DNA of 10,467 nucleotides from Candidatus Peregrinibacteria bacterium (GCA_016215715.1 JACRIG010000002.1:1-10467), one strand, 5' to 3'; positions 1 to 5,905 are shown, numbered from the stretch's first letter. Made by a program: numbers and translations. The notes: generated from the sequence alone by a model not told the origin.

Positions 1-260
1 AAGAGATTATTTTTCATGTGCATGTTCCTCTTCAGATCGACGAAGACGTACCAGAGTGCGACGCCTCCCCAGATTGTATTAAGCACAATGAAGGGATAAC
101 TGTTCAGGTACACCGCGTAGATGAGAAGCAATAGACTTCCGAGAAAATTGAAAAATTCATAAATGAGGTAATCGCCCTCCCACTCATGAAACTGCGTCAG
201 AACAAACGCAACAAGGCAGATGGCCGCACCCGAGGTGCCGATGAGAGTGATTGAGTCCAT
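1..260 (-). CDS. CBU_0592-like small membrane protein (3' end outside window)
   Basis: This minus-strand gene starts at ATG 260 and runs off the left edge; 86 codons are visible with no stop. The product is hydrophobic and reads as three membrane segments: about residues 4-21 (from ITLIGTSGAA), 31-52 (YLIYEFFNFLGSLLLLIYAV) and 56-75 (PFIVLNTIWGGVALWYVF). It then becomes basic (KRNMHMK). The order helix, Y..YEFFNFLGS helix, P..VLN..W helix resembles the CBU_0592-like domain, a family of unknown function in which a Y..N..G segment is followed by a P...N..W segment. The start is supported by a good promoter 20 bp upstream and by the absence of any other in-frame start there. The function is not known, and the family assignment comes from pattern memory only. 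Confidence 0.7.
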   Translation of the reverse strand, partial: MDSITLIGTSGAAICLVAFVLTQFHEWEGDYLIYEFFNFLGSLLLLIYAVYLNSYPFIVLNTIWGGVALWYVFVDLKRNMHMKNNL

Positions 261-279
261 GGGTATGGTTTCTATTAAT

Positions 280-307
280 ATTATATCATAAAATTATAAA
301 ATAGCAA
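280..307 (-). promoter_or_regulatory. Sigma70-like promoter of the leftmost gene
   Basis: On the minus strand, TTGCTA (307-302) is followed after 16 bp by a consensus TATAAT (285-280), leaving 19 bp before ATG 260. The predicted transcript has a leader of about 12 nt with no Shine-Dalgarno sequence. The surrounding stretch 267-305 is very AT-rich and lies between this gene and the rightward fic locus, so it may also hold a rightward promoter that I cannot pin down. Confidence 0.6.
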
Positions 308-310
308 TCA

Positions 311-334
311 GTTGCGTACTGAAAACAGTACAAC
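311..334. promoter_or_regulatory. Inverted repeat directly upstream of the mini-ORF and fic
   Basis: GTACTG (316-321), AAAA and CAGTAC (326-331) form a perfect 6-bp inverted repeat with a 4-nt loop. An outer GTT (311-313) can pair with AAC (332-334) if the GC at 314-315 is bulged. It abuts the AGGAGGTG Shine-Dalgarno sequence at 335-342. It could be an operator in DNA or, in RNA, a hairpin next to the ribosome binding site. The symmetry is seen directly; the role is inferred. Confidence 0.45.
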
Positions 335-348
335 AGGAGGTGTCTCAC

Positions 349-390
349 ATGATAAAAAGCACGAGCAATCGGGTAATTATAGCAGTATAG
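349..390 (+). CDS. Possible 13-codon leader peptide ahead of fic
   Basis: ATG 349 opens a frame encoding MIKSTSNRVIIAV and closes at TAG 388-390. It has the only strong Shine-Dalgarno sequence I can find in the window, AGGAGGTG at 335-342, with 8 nt between AGGAGG and the ATG. The stop codon lies 7 nt before the fic ATG at 398, in a different frame. The peptide is too short to be a typical antitoxin, so a leader or coupling role is the plausible reading. Against it, the stop codon sits inside the hexamer TATAGT that could be the -10 of a leaderless fic transcript. The ribosome binding site may therefore be coincidental or belong to a longer fic transcript. Confidence 0.35.
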   Translation: MIKSTSNRVIIAV

Positions 391-391
391 T
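386..391 (+). promoter_or_regulatory. -10 element for a leaderless fic transcript
   Basis: TATAGT at 386-391 is followed by exactly 6 nt and then ATG 398. This is the same spacing seen at several other starts in the window. No convincing -35 lies 16-18 bp upstream. The hexamer overlaps the stop codon of the mini-ORF. Confidence 0.4.
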
Positions 392-397
392 GCTTGT

Positions 398-1030
398 ATG
401 ACAGCATCTCGATATTCGGTCGGCGGCAGTGAGAACGAGTACATGGATGTGAAGCAGACAATCCTGAAAAACAAGAAGGACATCGCTGACTTGCATGCGC
501 TCTTTATCGAAGAAGAAAAGGCTTTGGCCAGAGCATACGAATTGCTTCTCGACGAGATGAGATCAGACACTCCCATTTCATCGGACTTGATCAAATATGT
601 TCATGGACGCATTTTCAGCGATCTGTATGAGTGGGCCGGTCGATGGAGAACCGTATCGATCAGTAAAGAAGGAACTGCCTGGCCGCCTCCGGATTACCTT
701 GGCGAGGCAATGATCGCATTTGAACAGGGTGTACTTTCAAAGTTCCCCGCAACATCACTTACGCCGGACGATCTCTTCTGCAAAGCAGTCGGTCATATTC
801 AGGGGGAGTTTCTCTCCATTCATCCCTTCCGCGAAGGCAATGCCCGAACAATCAAGCTCGTCACAGATTTGCTGGCCGTGCAGACAGGCCGTCTCGCTCT
901 CATCTACGATCCATCAGATGCTGGTCGAGATGACTATATCGCTGCTGCGAAAGCGTCGATGCTCCAGAACTACGAACCTATGACCGCAATCATCGCTTCG
1001 GCGCTCAGTGCTTCGAGGCGATCTCCCTGA
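398..1030 (+). CDS. fic: Fic/DOC-family protein, putative AMP-transferase toxin
   Basis: The product has 210 residues. Fic enzymes usually move AMP (sometimes another phosphate-linked group) from a nucleotide to a hydroxyl on a target protein. The active-site loop is HPFREGNARTIK at residues 142-153. H142 is the expected catalytic base and E146 sits at the metal-binding acidic position. The family core precedes it, with HGRIFSDLYEWAGRWRTV at 69-86 and a likely target-docking flap after it at about 86-101. Two positions deviate from HPFx(D/E)GNGRxxR: Gly is Ala149 and the second Arg is Lys153. I see no (S/T)xxxE(G/N) inhibitory helix in this chain, so it would be a class I Fic needing a separate antitoxin. 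ATG 398 is favoured by the -10 six bases upstream; ATG 443 (M16) is the alternative. The 3' end overlaps the opposing small gene by 26 bp. Confidence 0.85.
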   Translation: MTASRYSVGGSENEYMDVKQTILKNKKDIADLHALFIEEEKALARAYELLLDEMRSDTPISSDLIKYVHGRIFSDLYEWAGRWRTVSISKEGTAWPPPDYLGEAMIAFEQGVLSKFPATSLTPDDLFCKAVGHIQGEFLSIHPFREGNARTIKLVTDLLAVQTGRLALIYDPSDAGRDDYIAAAKASMLQNYEPMTAIIASALSASRRSP

Positions 1031-1190
1031 GTTCCTGTAAGCATTCTTGTTTCGTTGTTTTGCTGAAAGCAGGTAGCCCCTCGATAACGCTGTTATTTTC
1101 GACACACCGCAGAATCATCCGATGACGCGTATCCTCATTCTTGAGGATAGGAGAGATTTGCCTTAACCGAGTGCCTGTACCGAACGTCAT
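1005..1190 (-). CDS. 61-aa protein with Fic-inhibitor-like motif, candidate antitoxin for Fic
   Basis: ATG 1190 to TGA 1007-1005 encodes 61 residues, convergent with fic and sharing 26 bp with its end. The strongest clue is ENNSVIEGLPAFS at 31-43. It aligns with the inhibitory helix of Fic antitoxins ((S/T)xxxE(G/N); for example the SRRLEG segment I recall from E. coli YhfG), with N33 in the Ser/Thr place, E37 as the putative inhibitory Glu and G38. Basic helices flank it: RLRQISPILKNEDTRHRMIL before and KQECLQELREIASK after. Coding status is supported by a consensus extended -10 exactly 6 nt before the ATG. A longer start at 1214 would read through that promoter and is rejected. Known class I antitoxins (VbhA, FicA) lie upstream on the toxin's own strand, so this arrangement is unusual. 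The antitoxin role is inference. Confidence 0.6.
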   Translation of the reverse strand: MTFGTGTRLRQISPILKNEDTRHRMILRCVENNSVIEGLPAFSKTTKQECLQELREIASKH

Positions 1191-1460
1191 GGATCTATTA
1201 TAGCACAAAACCATATCAGACCGTACTCACAAATTGCCAAACGAAAGGACTCGGCATCAACGCTCCACGTAAAAACACTCTCGTGCGCTCTTCTATTTTC
1301 GTCTGATATTGGTGGCTGTGCCACGTGAACGCGAGCAACGCAACGTAGCCTATTCTGCGAAGCTTGCGAAGCAGAATGCCCCCTGCGCTGCGTTCGGGGA
1401 CAATGGATCTTCGGACTCATACTGCGCGTTGCACGCTTGTATTCATCTCGAATTCACCAT
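1191..1460. other. Non-coding spacer with small inverted repeats
   Basis: I see no credible gene between the small Fic-linked gene and the tRNA; open frames here lack family-like sequence and good starts. Two inverted repeats stand out: GTGGC-TGT-GCCAC (1312-1324) and ATTCTGC...GCAGAAT (1352-1358 and 1371-1377), whose 12-nt loop contains part of a GCGAAGCTT/GCGAAGC near-repeat. Neither is followed by a T-run on either strand, so I do not call a terminator. The right part must hold the 3' trailer and end of the tRNA transcript. Confidence 0.5.
1197..1205 (-). promoter_or_regulatory. Extended -10 promoter of the small Fic-linked gene
   Basis: On the minus strand TGCTATAAT (1205-1197) combines an extended TG motif with a perfect TATAAT. 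AGATCC, 6 nt, separates it from ATG 1190. No good -35 is visible, which fits an extended -10 promoter. It is closer to consensus than the TATAGT before fic, so the candidate antitoxin may be made in excess. Confidence 0.6.
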
Positions 1461-1550
1461 TGGCGGAGAGAGTGGGATTCGAACCCACGAAACCCTTTCG
1501 GGTTTACCTGATTTCAAGTCAGGCGCTATCGACCACTCAGCCATCTCTCC
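1461..1550 (-). tRNA. tRNA-Ser(UGA)
   Basis: Read on the minus strand, this is a complete class II tRNA of 90 nt. The acceptor GGAGAGA pairs with TCTCTCC. The anticodon stem CCTGA/TCAGG flanks the loop CTTGAAA with anticodon TGA. A long variable arm AAACCC-GAAA-GGGTTT is present, which is typical of serine. The T arm is GTGGG-TTCGAAT-CCCAC, the discriminator base is G, and the CCA end is encoded (plus-strand TGG at 1461-1463). The anticodon is at 1516-1514. It reads UCN codons, mainly UCA. It lies head-to-head with the inositol-phosphate synthase gene, 30 bp away. Confidence 0.97.
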
Positions 1551-1556
1551 ATAAGC

Positions 1557-1562
1557 AGTATA
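1557..1562 (-). promoter_or_regulatory. -10 element of the tRNA-Ser gene
   Basis: Minus-strand TATACT (1562-1557) lies 6 nt from the first base of the mature tRNA at 1550. Transcription could therefore begin at, or within a base or two of, the mature 5' end, leaving little or no leader for RNase P to remove. No clear -35 is present; the -35 position falls over the start of the divergent gene. Confidence 0.45.
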
Positions 1563-1564
1563 CA

Positions 1565-1573
1565 TGGTACAAT
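1565..1573 (+). promoter_or_regulatory. Extended -10 promoter of the inositol-phosphate synthase gene
   Basis: TGGTACAAT (1565-1573) is an extended -10 (TGn plus TACAAT) ending 7 nt before ATG 1581. The expected -35 position falls on the tRNA 5' end and is not conserved, which the extended -10 could offset. It is interleaved with the divergent tRNA promoter at 1557-1562. Confidence 0.5.
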
Positions 1574-1580
1574 CGCCTCC

Positions 1581-2636
1581 ATGGCAGCGATCAACATTGC
1601 CCTCATCGGCGTCGGGAACTGTGCGAAAAGTCTGCTGGAGGGAATCGGTTATTACACGACACATCAGGACGACACGACCGGCCTCATGCATCCTCTCGTC
1701 TCCGGATATCATCCGTCCGATATTCACATCGTTGCTGCGTTTGATATTGATGAGAGAAAAGTAGGGAAGAACATACTCGAAGCAATGCGGTCTGAACCCA
1801 ATCGCACGACAACGATCGGCGATGCTCTGCCGAGCACGGTTGTCGTGCAACGTGGCCCGACGCACGACAGCATCATTCCGGAGTTGCGGGAATTTTTCAT
1901 TCACGAAAGCAAAGAGCCCGCAATTGATGTTGCGGAGGCATTGCGGAAATCCAAAGCAGAGACCGTCATTAATTATTTGCCGACCGGCAGCGATAAAGCG
2001 ACGTATGCGTACGCTGAAGCAGCTCTTGCCGCAGGCTGCAACTTCATTAATTGCATGCCGACACCGATTGCCAAAGATCCGTCATGGAGAAAAAAATTTG
2101 AAGCTGCAGGGCTGGTGCTCATGGGTGACGACATCAAAAGCCAGCTGGGCGCAACGATTCTCAACCGCACGCTGCTCAGCCTCCTGAAAATGCGCGGCGT
2201 CCGCGTCATCAGTTCCGATCAGGTGAATTACGGCGGAAATGCCGATCACTTCAATCTGCACTATCGGCCACATGCGAAAGAGGCATCGAAGGAGGCGGCA
2301 CTCACCAGCATGCTGACGTCTGAAGATGCCCGACCTGCAGCGAGAATGTCGTATACCGAAAAGAATTACGATCACAAGCGTGCAACCATCAAAATTCAGG
2401 GTAAACTCTTCGGTCATGCGCCGGTCTCAATGGATATTGTTCTGGAGGACGAGGACAGCCCAAACAGCGGCGGGGTGGTGGTGGATGCCGTTCGCATGGC
2501 AAAGGTACTGAGAGAAAAAGGAATGGCTGAACACGCAGGCAAAGCATGTGCGTTTCTGATGAAATCTCCGCCCGTTCAGATGCCCGAGAGTGAAGCGCTG
2601 GCTTTTTTCGATCAGATGACTGGTGATTCGCTTTAA
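1581..2636 (+). CDS. ino1: Inositol-3-phosphate synthase (myo-inositol-1-phosphate synthase)
   Basis: This cytosolic NAD-dependent enzyme of 351 residues turns glucose 6-phosphate into 1D-myo-inositol 3-phosphate, the entry step to inositol lipids and other inositol compounds. The Rossmann start is IALIGVGNCAKSLLEGIGYY (6-25), followed by VAAFDIDERKVG (51-62). The diagnostic block GDDIKSQLGAT (182-192) holds an active-site Lys (K186). The order NYLPTGS (131-137), GGNADHFNL (218-226) and EDEDSPNSGGVVVDAVR (289-305) matches the short bacterial form typified by mycobacterial Ino1. The length is normal for that type. ATG 1581 follows an extended -10 by 7 nt and has no Shine-Dalgarno sequence. The stop is 2 bp from the stop of the opposing transketolase. 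No inositol monophosphatase or phosphatidylinositol synthase lies nearby, so the end product cannot be read from the context. Confidence 0.93.
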   Translation: MAAINIALIGVGNCAKSLLEGIGYYTTHQDDTTGLMHPLVSGYHPSDIHIVAAFDIDERKVGKNILEAMRSEPNRTTTIGDALPSTVVVQRGPTHDSIIPELREFFIHESKEPAIDVAEALRKSKAETVINYLPTGSDKATYAYAEAALAAGCNFINCMPTPIAKDPSWRKKFEAAGLVLMGDDIKSQLGATILNRTLLSLLKMRGVRVISSDQVNYGGNADHFNLHYRPHAKEASKEAALTSMLTSEDARPAARMSYTEKNYDHKRATIKIQGKLFGHAPVSMDIVLEDEDSPNSGGVVVDAVRMAKVLREKGMAEHAGKACAFLMKSPPVQMPESEALAFFDQMTGDSL

Positions 2637-2638
2637 GA

Positions 2639-4987
2639 CTAGAGCAAATCATCCACTTTCAGCACCTCTCCCAACTGCTGCTTTAAATCATTATTTTTCG
2701 GAAGCTTGCCGATAGGAATCGAGCGGGCGGCCCAGAAGGCGCGGAGCTGATCGAGATAGTTATCGTCTTCGCGCAGTTTTTCGAGGAACGGCATCGCGGC
2801 TTCGCGGAAACGGCTGCCGGCGAGGTGTTCCATGAAGGAGTAAATGCAGGTGACGAAGGCGTCTTCACCTCCCTTCACTTCCATCCGCATTTCATCCTGC
2901 ACGGCGTTGACGATGCTGTCTGTGTCGAGACCCGCGAGGAAGAGGAGATCGTCTGCAGTGCCCGAGGGGAAGAAATGCGTGAGTCCGAGCCGACGCAGCG
3001 AACAGGGGAGCTGGAAATCGGCGATGACGTCTGCAACCTGCGTCGCGAGTCCTCCCTCGGCGTTATGATCTTCGACGACAATGAGGTGAGGCGTTTCGAG
3101 TGCGGCCTGAATGATCGCGGCTGCATCGAGTGGACGGATGGAAGAGACGTTGAGCACGCGGACACTGGCGGCGTCTTCATGTTTTCCTCCAACAAGTTCA
3201 TCTGCAGCGCGGATGGCGGCGGGAAGAGTGATGCCGGTTGCGAGAATCGTCACTTTGTCCGTCATGTCCCCTTTGCCGCGGACGATGTCGGCCTTTCCGT
3301 CGTAGACGTAATCGCTGCCGTAGACGATGTCTCCCTTCGGAGTGAGAACTTGCGGATGGCCTGCACGTGAGGAAAAGACGTACACGCTCTCGTACCCTTC
3401 CGCGATGATCTCCATCGCTTTTTCCGCCATCGCGGCGGCCTGATTGCTGTCACCCGGCATCCAGACGTGCGTGTGGCGGAAGGGGAGATTGAGATAATTT
3501 TGTTCCTGATGCGTCTCGCCGTCTTCGCCGACCGTCACCCCCGCATGCGTGCAGTCGTGGAGGACCCCGCAGCGGATGTGGGAACAATTTATGTCGATGA
3601 GGCGTGCGTTCGCGCGCGCTTCGTTCGTTCCGAACGCGGCAAACGTGTAGGTGACGGGAAGCAGTCCCGCCTGCCGCATCCCGGCGGCCATCATGTACAT
3701 ATTTGCTTCGGCCACTCCGACGTTGATCACTCTGCCGGGAAATTCTTTCCCGACTTTTTCAAAGCCGCCGCTCGCAGCAAGATCTGCATGCAACACAACA
3801 ATGCGGCTGTCGGCTTTCATGAGATTCTTCAGATGCGTCTCGCCGAAGTCTTTTCGCGCCGCGCCTTTTTCGGCAGTCACGGTCCGCATGTATCCCGCTT
3901 TCTTCAGCGCATCTGCTTTCCACGGAAGAGAAAAATCCGTCTCCACCGGCTTCTTCGCAGCATACCGCACCGCTTCGGCGCTGCGATACTTTTCGTATTT
4001 TTTCATGAGATCGGCAAGCGGGGTCATCGATTGCACGATGTCCGCGGAGACTTCTTTTTTGATCGGAGAACCATGATAGTTTGCAGTTCCGTCATTCGAT
4101 CCCTTCTCCATCAAGGGAACGCCGTATCCCATCGTCGTGTAGTAACAGATGAAGATAGGCCTGCCTTTCTTCGTGAAGCTATCTGCAAGTTCAAGCGCAG
4201 CACTAACCTGCGCCGGATCATTCCCGTTTTGCACTTCGATGACCTGCCATCCTGTCGCGGCCGCAATCCTCGCGAGATCCGTCGCGAATGTTTTACTCGG
4301 CATGTCCGACAGCTGAATGTCGTTCCAGTCGCCGTGGACGACGAGATTATCAAGCTGCAGATGTGCCGCGAGACGGAACGCTTCCATCACCTGACCTTCC
4401 TGACTGTCGCCGTCGGCGAGGACGATGTCGACGACTCCCGGTTTCTTCAGGTACTTCAAAGCGAATGCGGCTCCGAGCGCGTGCGACGTTCCTTTCCCCA
4501 GCGGCCCCGTGCCGAAGGGGATATCACCGATGCCGGCCTCAACGTGTCCCGGGAGGCCTGCAGGGATCCGGAACGAGTCGATGATCGCCTGCGGGCCTGC
4601 GAGGCGCGCATCTTTTCCCCCGCGACCGAACAGCCACTGGAGGCCGTAGGCGAGCAGGGAGAGATGGCCGGCGCTGTAGCGCAGCGGCTGATCGACAGCG
4701 GGGTCCCGGCGCTTCGAGAGAAAATAGGCGAAGGTGAACGACGACAGCGGCCCTCCGGGGTGCCCCGACTCGTGCTTCGTCGGCGCCTGCACGCAGAGAT
4801 GCGCCATGATGCCGTGCGCCGCTTCGTAGGCTTCGAGCTCTTCTGTGCTGAGTTTTTTCGCTTCCTTCGGGCCGATCCAGACCGGCTCCACCGTCGAAGA
4901 GGCCGCGATGATCCGCTGGAGGGACATCGGAACGTCCTTCGTATCTTTGCCGATCAAAGTCTTTGCATCCGGACGGGAGGGACTCAT
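2639..4987 (-). CDS. tkt: Transketolase, long form with C-terminal extension
   Basis: This 782-residue thiamine-diphosphate enzyme moves two-carbon ketol units between sugar phosphates in the non-oxidative pentose phosphate pathway. The thiamine-binding half has SGHPGG (74-79), FGTGPLGKGTSHALG (158-172) and a diphosphate/metal motif GDSQEGQVMEAF...DWNDIQ (193-225), in which the usual GDG is GDS. The pyrimidine domain has the catalytic Glu in GVAEANMYMMAAGM (E427), and THAGVTVGEDGETHQ at 480-494. The C-terminal domain spans about 566-700. A tail of about 80 residues (from MEVKGGEDAF to KVDDLL) goes beyond the usual 620-670. Regions typical of the family are diverged, for example LRYSAGH (102-108) in place of RDRFVLSAGH. 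ATG 4987 lies 8 nt after a TATACT; M21 (ATG 4927, with AAGGA upstream) is an alternative start. It follows the lipoprotein gene on the same strand after 18 bp. Confidence 0.93.
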   Translation of the reverse strand: MSPSRPDAKTLIGKDTKDVPMSLQRIIAASSTVEPVWIGPKEAKKLSTEELEAYEAAHGIMAHLCVQAPTKHESGHPGGPLSSFTFAYFLSKRRDPAVDQPLRYSAGHLSLLAYGLQWLFGRGGKDARLAGPQAIIDSFRIPAGLPGHVEAGIGDIPFGTGPLGKGTSHALGAAFALKYLKKPGVVDIVLADGDSQEGQVMEAFRLAAHLQLDNLVVHGDWNDIQLSDMPSKTFATDLARIAAATGWQVIEVQNGNDPAQVSAALELADSFTKKGRPIFICYYTTMGYGVPLMEKGSNDGTANYHGSPIKKEVSADIVQSMTPLADLMKKYEKYRSAEAVRYAAKKPVETDFSLPWKADALKKAGYMRTVTAEKGAARKDFGETHLKNLMKADSRIVVLHADLAASGGFEKVGKEFPGRVINVGVAEANMYMMAAGMRQAGLLPVTYTFAAFGTNEARANARLIDINCSHIRCGVLHDCTHAGVTVGEDGETHQEQNYLNLPFRHTHVWMPGDSNQAAAMAEKAMEIIAEGYESVYVFSSRAGHPQVLTPKGDIVYGSDYVYDGKADIVRGKGDMTDKVTILATGITLPAAIRAADELVGGKHEDAASVRVLNVSSIRPLDAAAIIQAALETPHLIVVEDHNAEGGLATQVADVIADFQLPCSLRRLGLTHFFPSGTADDLLFLAGLDTDSIVNAVQDEMRMEVKGGEDAFVTCIYSFMEHLAGSRFREAAMPFLEKLREDDNYLDQLRAFWAARSIPIGKLPKNNDLKQQLGEVLKVDDLL

Positions 4988-4995
4988 CGGGAGCC

Positions 4996-5022
4996 AGTAT
5001 AGCGATCATTTCTCAACGACAA
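4996..5022 (-). promoter_or_regulatory. Promoter of transketolase within the 18-bp gap
   Basis: Minus-strand TATACT (5001-4996) lies between the lipoprotein stop (5006) and ATG 4987, 8 nt before the ATG. A weak TTGTCG (5022-5017) sits 15 bp upstream, inside the lipoprotein gene's 3' end. Transketolase may thus have its own leaderless transcript as well as any read-through from upstream. Confidence 0.5.
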
Positions 5023-5791
5023 TAATCCTCTTCGCCCCCTCGGCGATCCTCTCATTCACGCCGACCCAGTCGTGCATCGAGTCCATGACTACGGTTTCAC
5101 GGTACCGGTACTCTTCGCCGCGCCTCGTCCCCGGGTCATTGGTGATGAAGTAATCCCCGAGCCAGCTCTTTTCGTATCCGCGGAGAACCAGCATGTGGTA
5201 CCACGGTCCGTCGCCGGTGAAGTAGGGGTTGCCCAGCATCCGCCCCGCCATCGGGACGATGACGGGATGGCCGGCGATCAGAAGTTCGCGCAGACGCTCG
5301 GCACTCGGGTCCGTCTCAACGCGCGCACGGTAGCCGTAGTAATCGCGCGCGATCCGCGCCTCCTGCTCCGCATTCACGTCGATCCCGTATCCGTTCTTTG
5401 TCTCCCATGCCACCAGCGCCTGAATTTCCTCCTCTGCCTGCTCAGGCGTCACGGATGTTCCTTCCAGAAAGTGATGGACCATGATGAGCGATGCCTCCTC
5501 GCATGCTTCCTTATGCACTGCATCCCAGACACCAAAGGGCGCCTGACCCGCGAAGGGAACGGGGAGAAGAAATTTTGAAGGGGTTTCTTTGGATACAGCT
5601 GATGAACTTGCGGCAGCAACGGAAGACATTGCGCTGGACGTCACGTCGGTGACAAGAGCGTTATGAGATGTCTTTTCTTCGAGAACAGCCGACGACGCTG
5701 ACGATGCGTCCCCGTCAGGAGTCGCCTGTGACTGGCCGGTGCAACCGACAAGAAGCAGCATGCCGATGATTGCACTATTTTTCAGATTCAT
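5006..5791 (-). CDS. Lipoprotein with C39-like cysteine peptidase domain
   Basis: With start ATG 5791 the product has 261 residues. A lipoprotein signal peptide opens it: K4, a hydrophobic stretch 7-15, and lipobox LVGC with Cys17 as the lipid-bearing residue. It should be anchored on the outer face of the membrane. A Ser/Ala-rich linker (about 26-70) follows. A peptidase_C39_2-like domain then has VPFAGQAPFGVWD (78-90; Q83 oxyanion position), Cys97 in ACEEAS as nucleophile, His199 in WYHMLVLRGY, and N218/D219 in ITNDPGTRRGEEYRY completing the site. Such domains cleave peptides, sometimes peptidoglycan-linked or secretion substrates; the substrate here is unknown. An upstream in-frame ATG at 5854 would bury the signal peptide and read through the TATACT at 5807-5802, so it is rejected. 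Confidence 0.85.
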   Translation of the reverse strand: MNLKNSAIIGMLLLVGCTGQSQATPDGDASSASSAVLEEKTSHNALVTDVTSSAMSSVAAASSSAVSKETPSKFLLPVPFAGQAPFGVWDAVHKEACEEASLIMVHHFLEGTSVTPEQAEEEIQALVAWETKNGYGIDVNAEQEARIARDYYGYRARVETDPSAERLRELLIAGHPVIVPMAGRMLGNPYFTGDGPWYHMLVLRGYEKSWLGDYFITNDPGTRRGEEYRYRETVVMDSMHDWVGVNERIAEGAKRIIVVEK

Positions 5792-5801
5792 GAGAGAGGG
5801 G

Positions 5802-5830
5802 AGTATAGGCTTCGCATCTATGACGTTCCA
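5802..5830 (-). promoter_or_regulatory. Promoter of the lipoprotein gene
   Basis: On the minus strand TGGAAC (5830-5825), 17 bp and TATACT (5807-5802) precede ATG 5791 with 10 nt (CCCCTCTCTC) between. The mRNA leader would be only about 2-4 nt, with no Shine-Dalgarno sequence. The site helps decide the start codon. Confidence 0.5.
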
Positions 5831-5842
5831 GAGGCACATCCC

Positions 5843-5870
5843 TTTCAAAATCAAATAACTGATCTATACT
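5843..5870 (+). promoter_or_regulatory. Promoter of the transaldolase gene
   Basis: TTTCAA (5843-5848), 16 bp and TATACT (5865-5870) lie 35 nt before ATG 5906. This gives a leader of about 29 nt that is pyrimidine-rich (CTCCTTTGTCTCTCTTC) and lacks a Shine-Dalgarno sequence. It is the clear exception to the leaderless spacing in the window. It is divergent from the lipoprotein promoter. Confidence 0.5.
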
Positions 5871-5905
5871 CTCACCGATCTTTTGACTCCTTTGTCTCTC
5901 TTCGT

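Noticed and set aside
316..331. LexA/SOS box reading of GTACTG-AAAA-CAGTAC
   Set aside because: The CTG and CAG half-sites are only 4 bp apart, whereas the LexA consensus places them 10 bp apart; it does not fit the Gram-positive box either.
1191..1214. Longer start at 1214 for the 61-aa gene
   Set aside because: The extra eight codons are the TGCTATAAT promoter itself; ATG 1190 is 6 nt past it.
1187..1420. 77-aa minus-strand frame in the spacer before the tRNA
   Set aside because: It has no promoter or ribosome site, low-complexity Arg/Gln/His content, and it runs through two inverted repeats and the promoter of the 61-aa gene.
1309..1744. Plus-strand ORFs over the tRNA (containing GIRTHETLSGLPDF and VGFEPTKPFRVY)
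   Set aside because: These are the familiar false proteins made by translating the antisense of a tRNA-Ser gene; the tRNA fold on the minus strand explains the sequence.
3467..5002. 511-aa plus-strand open frame
   Set aside because: It is fully antisense to transketolase, whose motifs are clear. The product is rich in Arg/His/Phe with no domain, as expected for a mirror frame in GC-biased coding DNA.
5792..5854. Longer lipoprotein start at 5854
   Set aside because: It would put 21 residues before a good lipoprotein signal peptide and run through the TATACT at 5807-5802.
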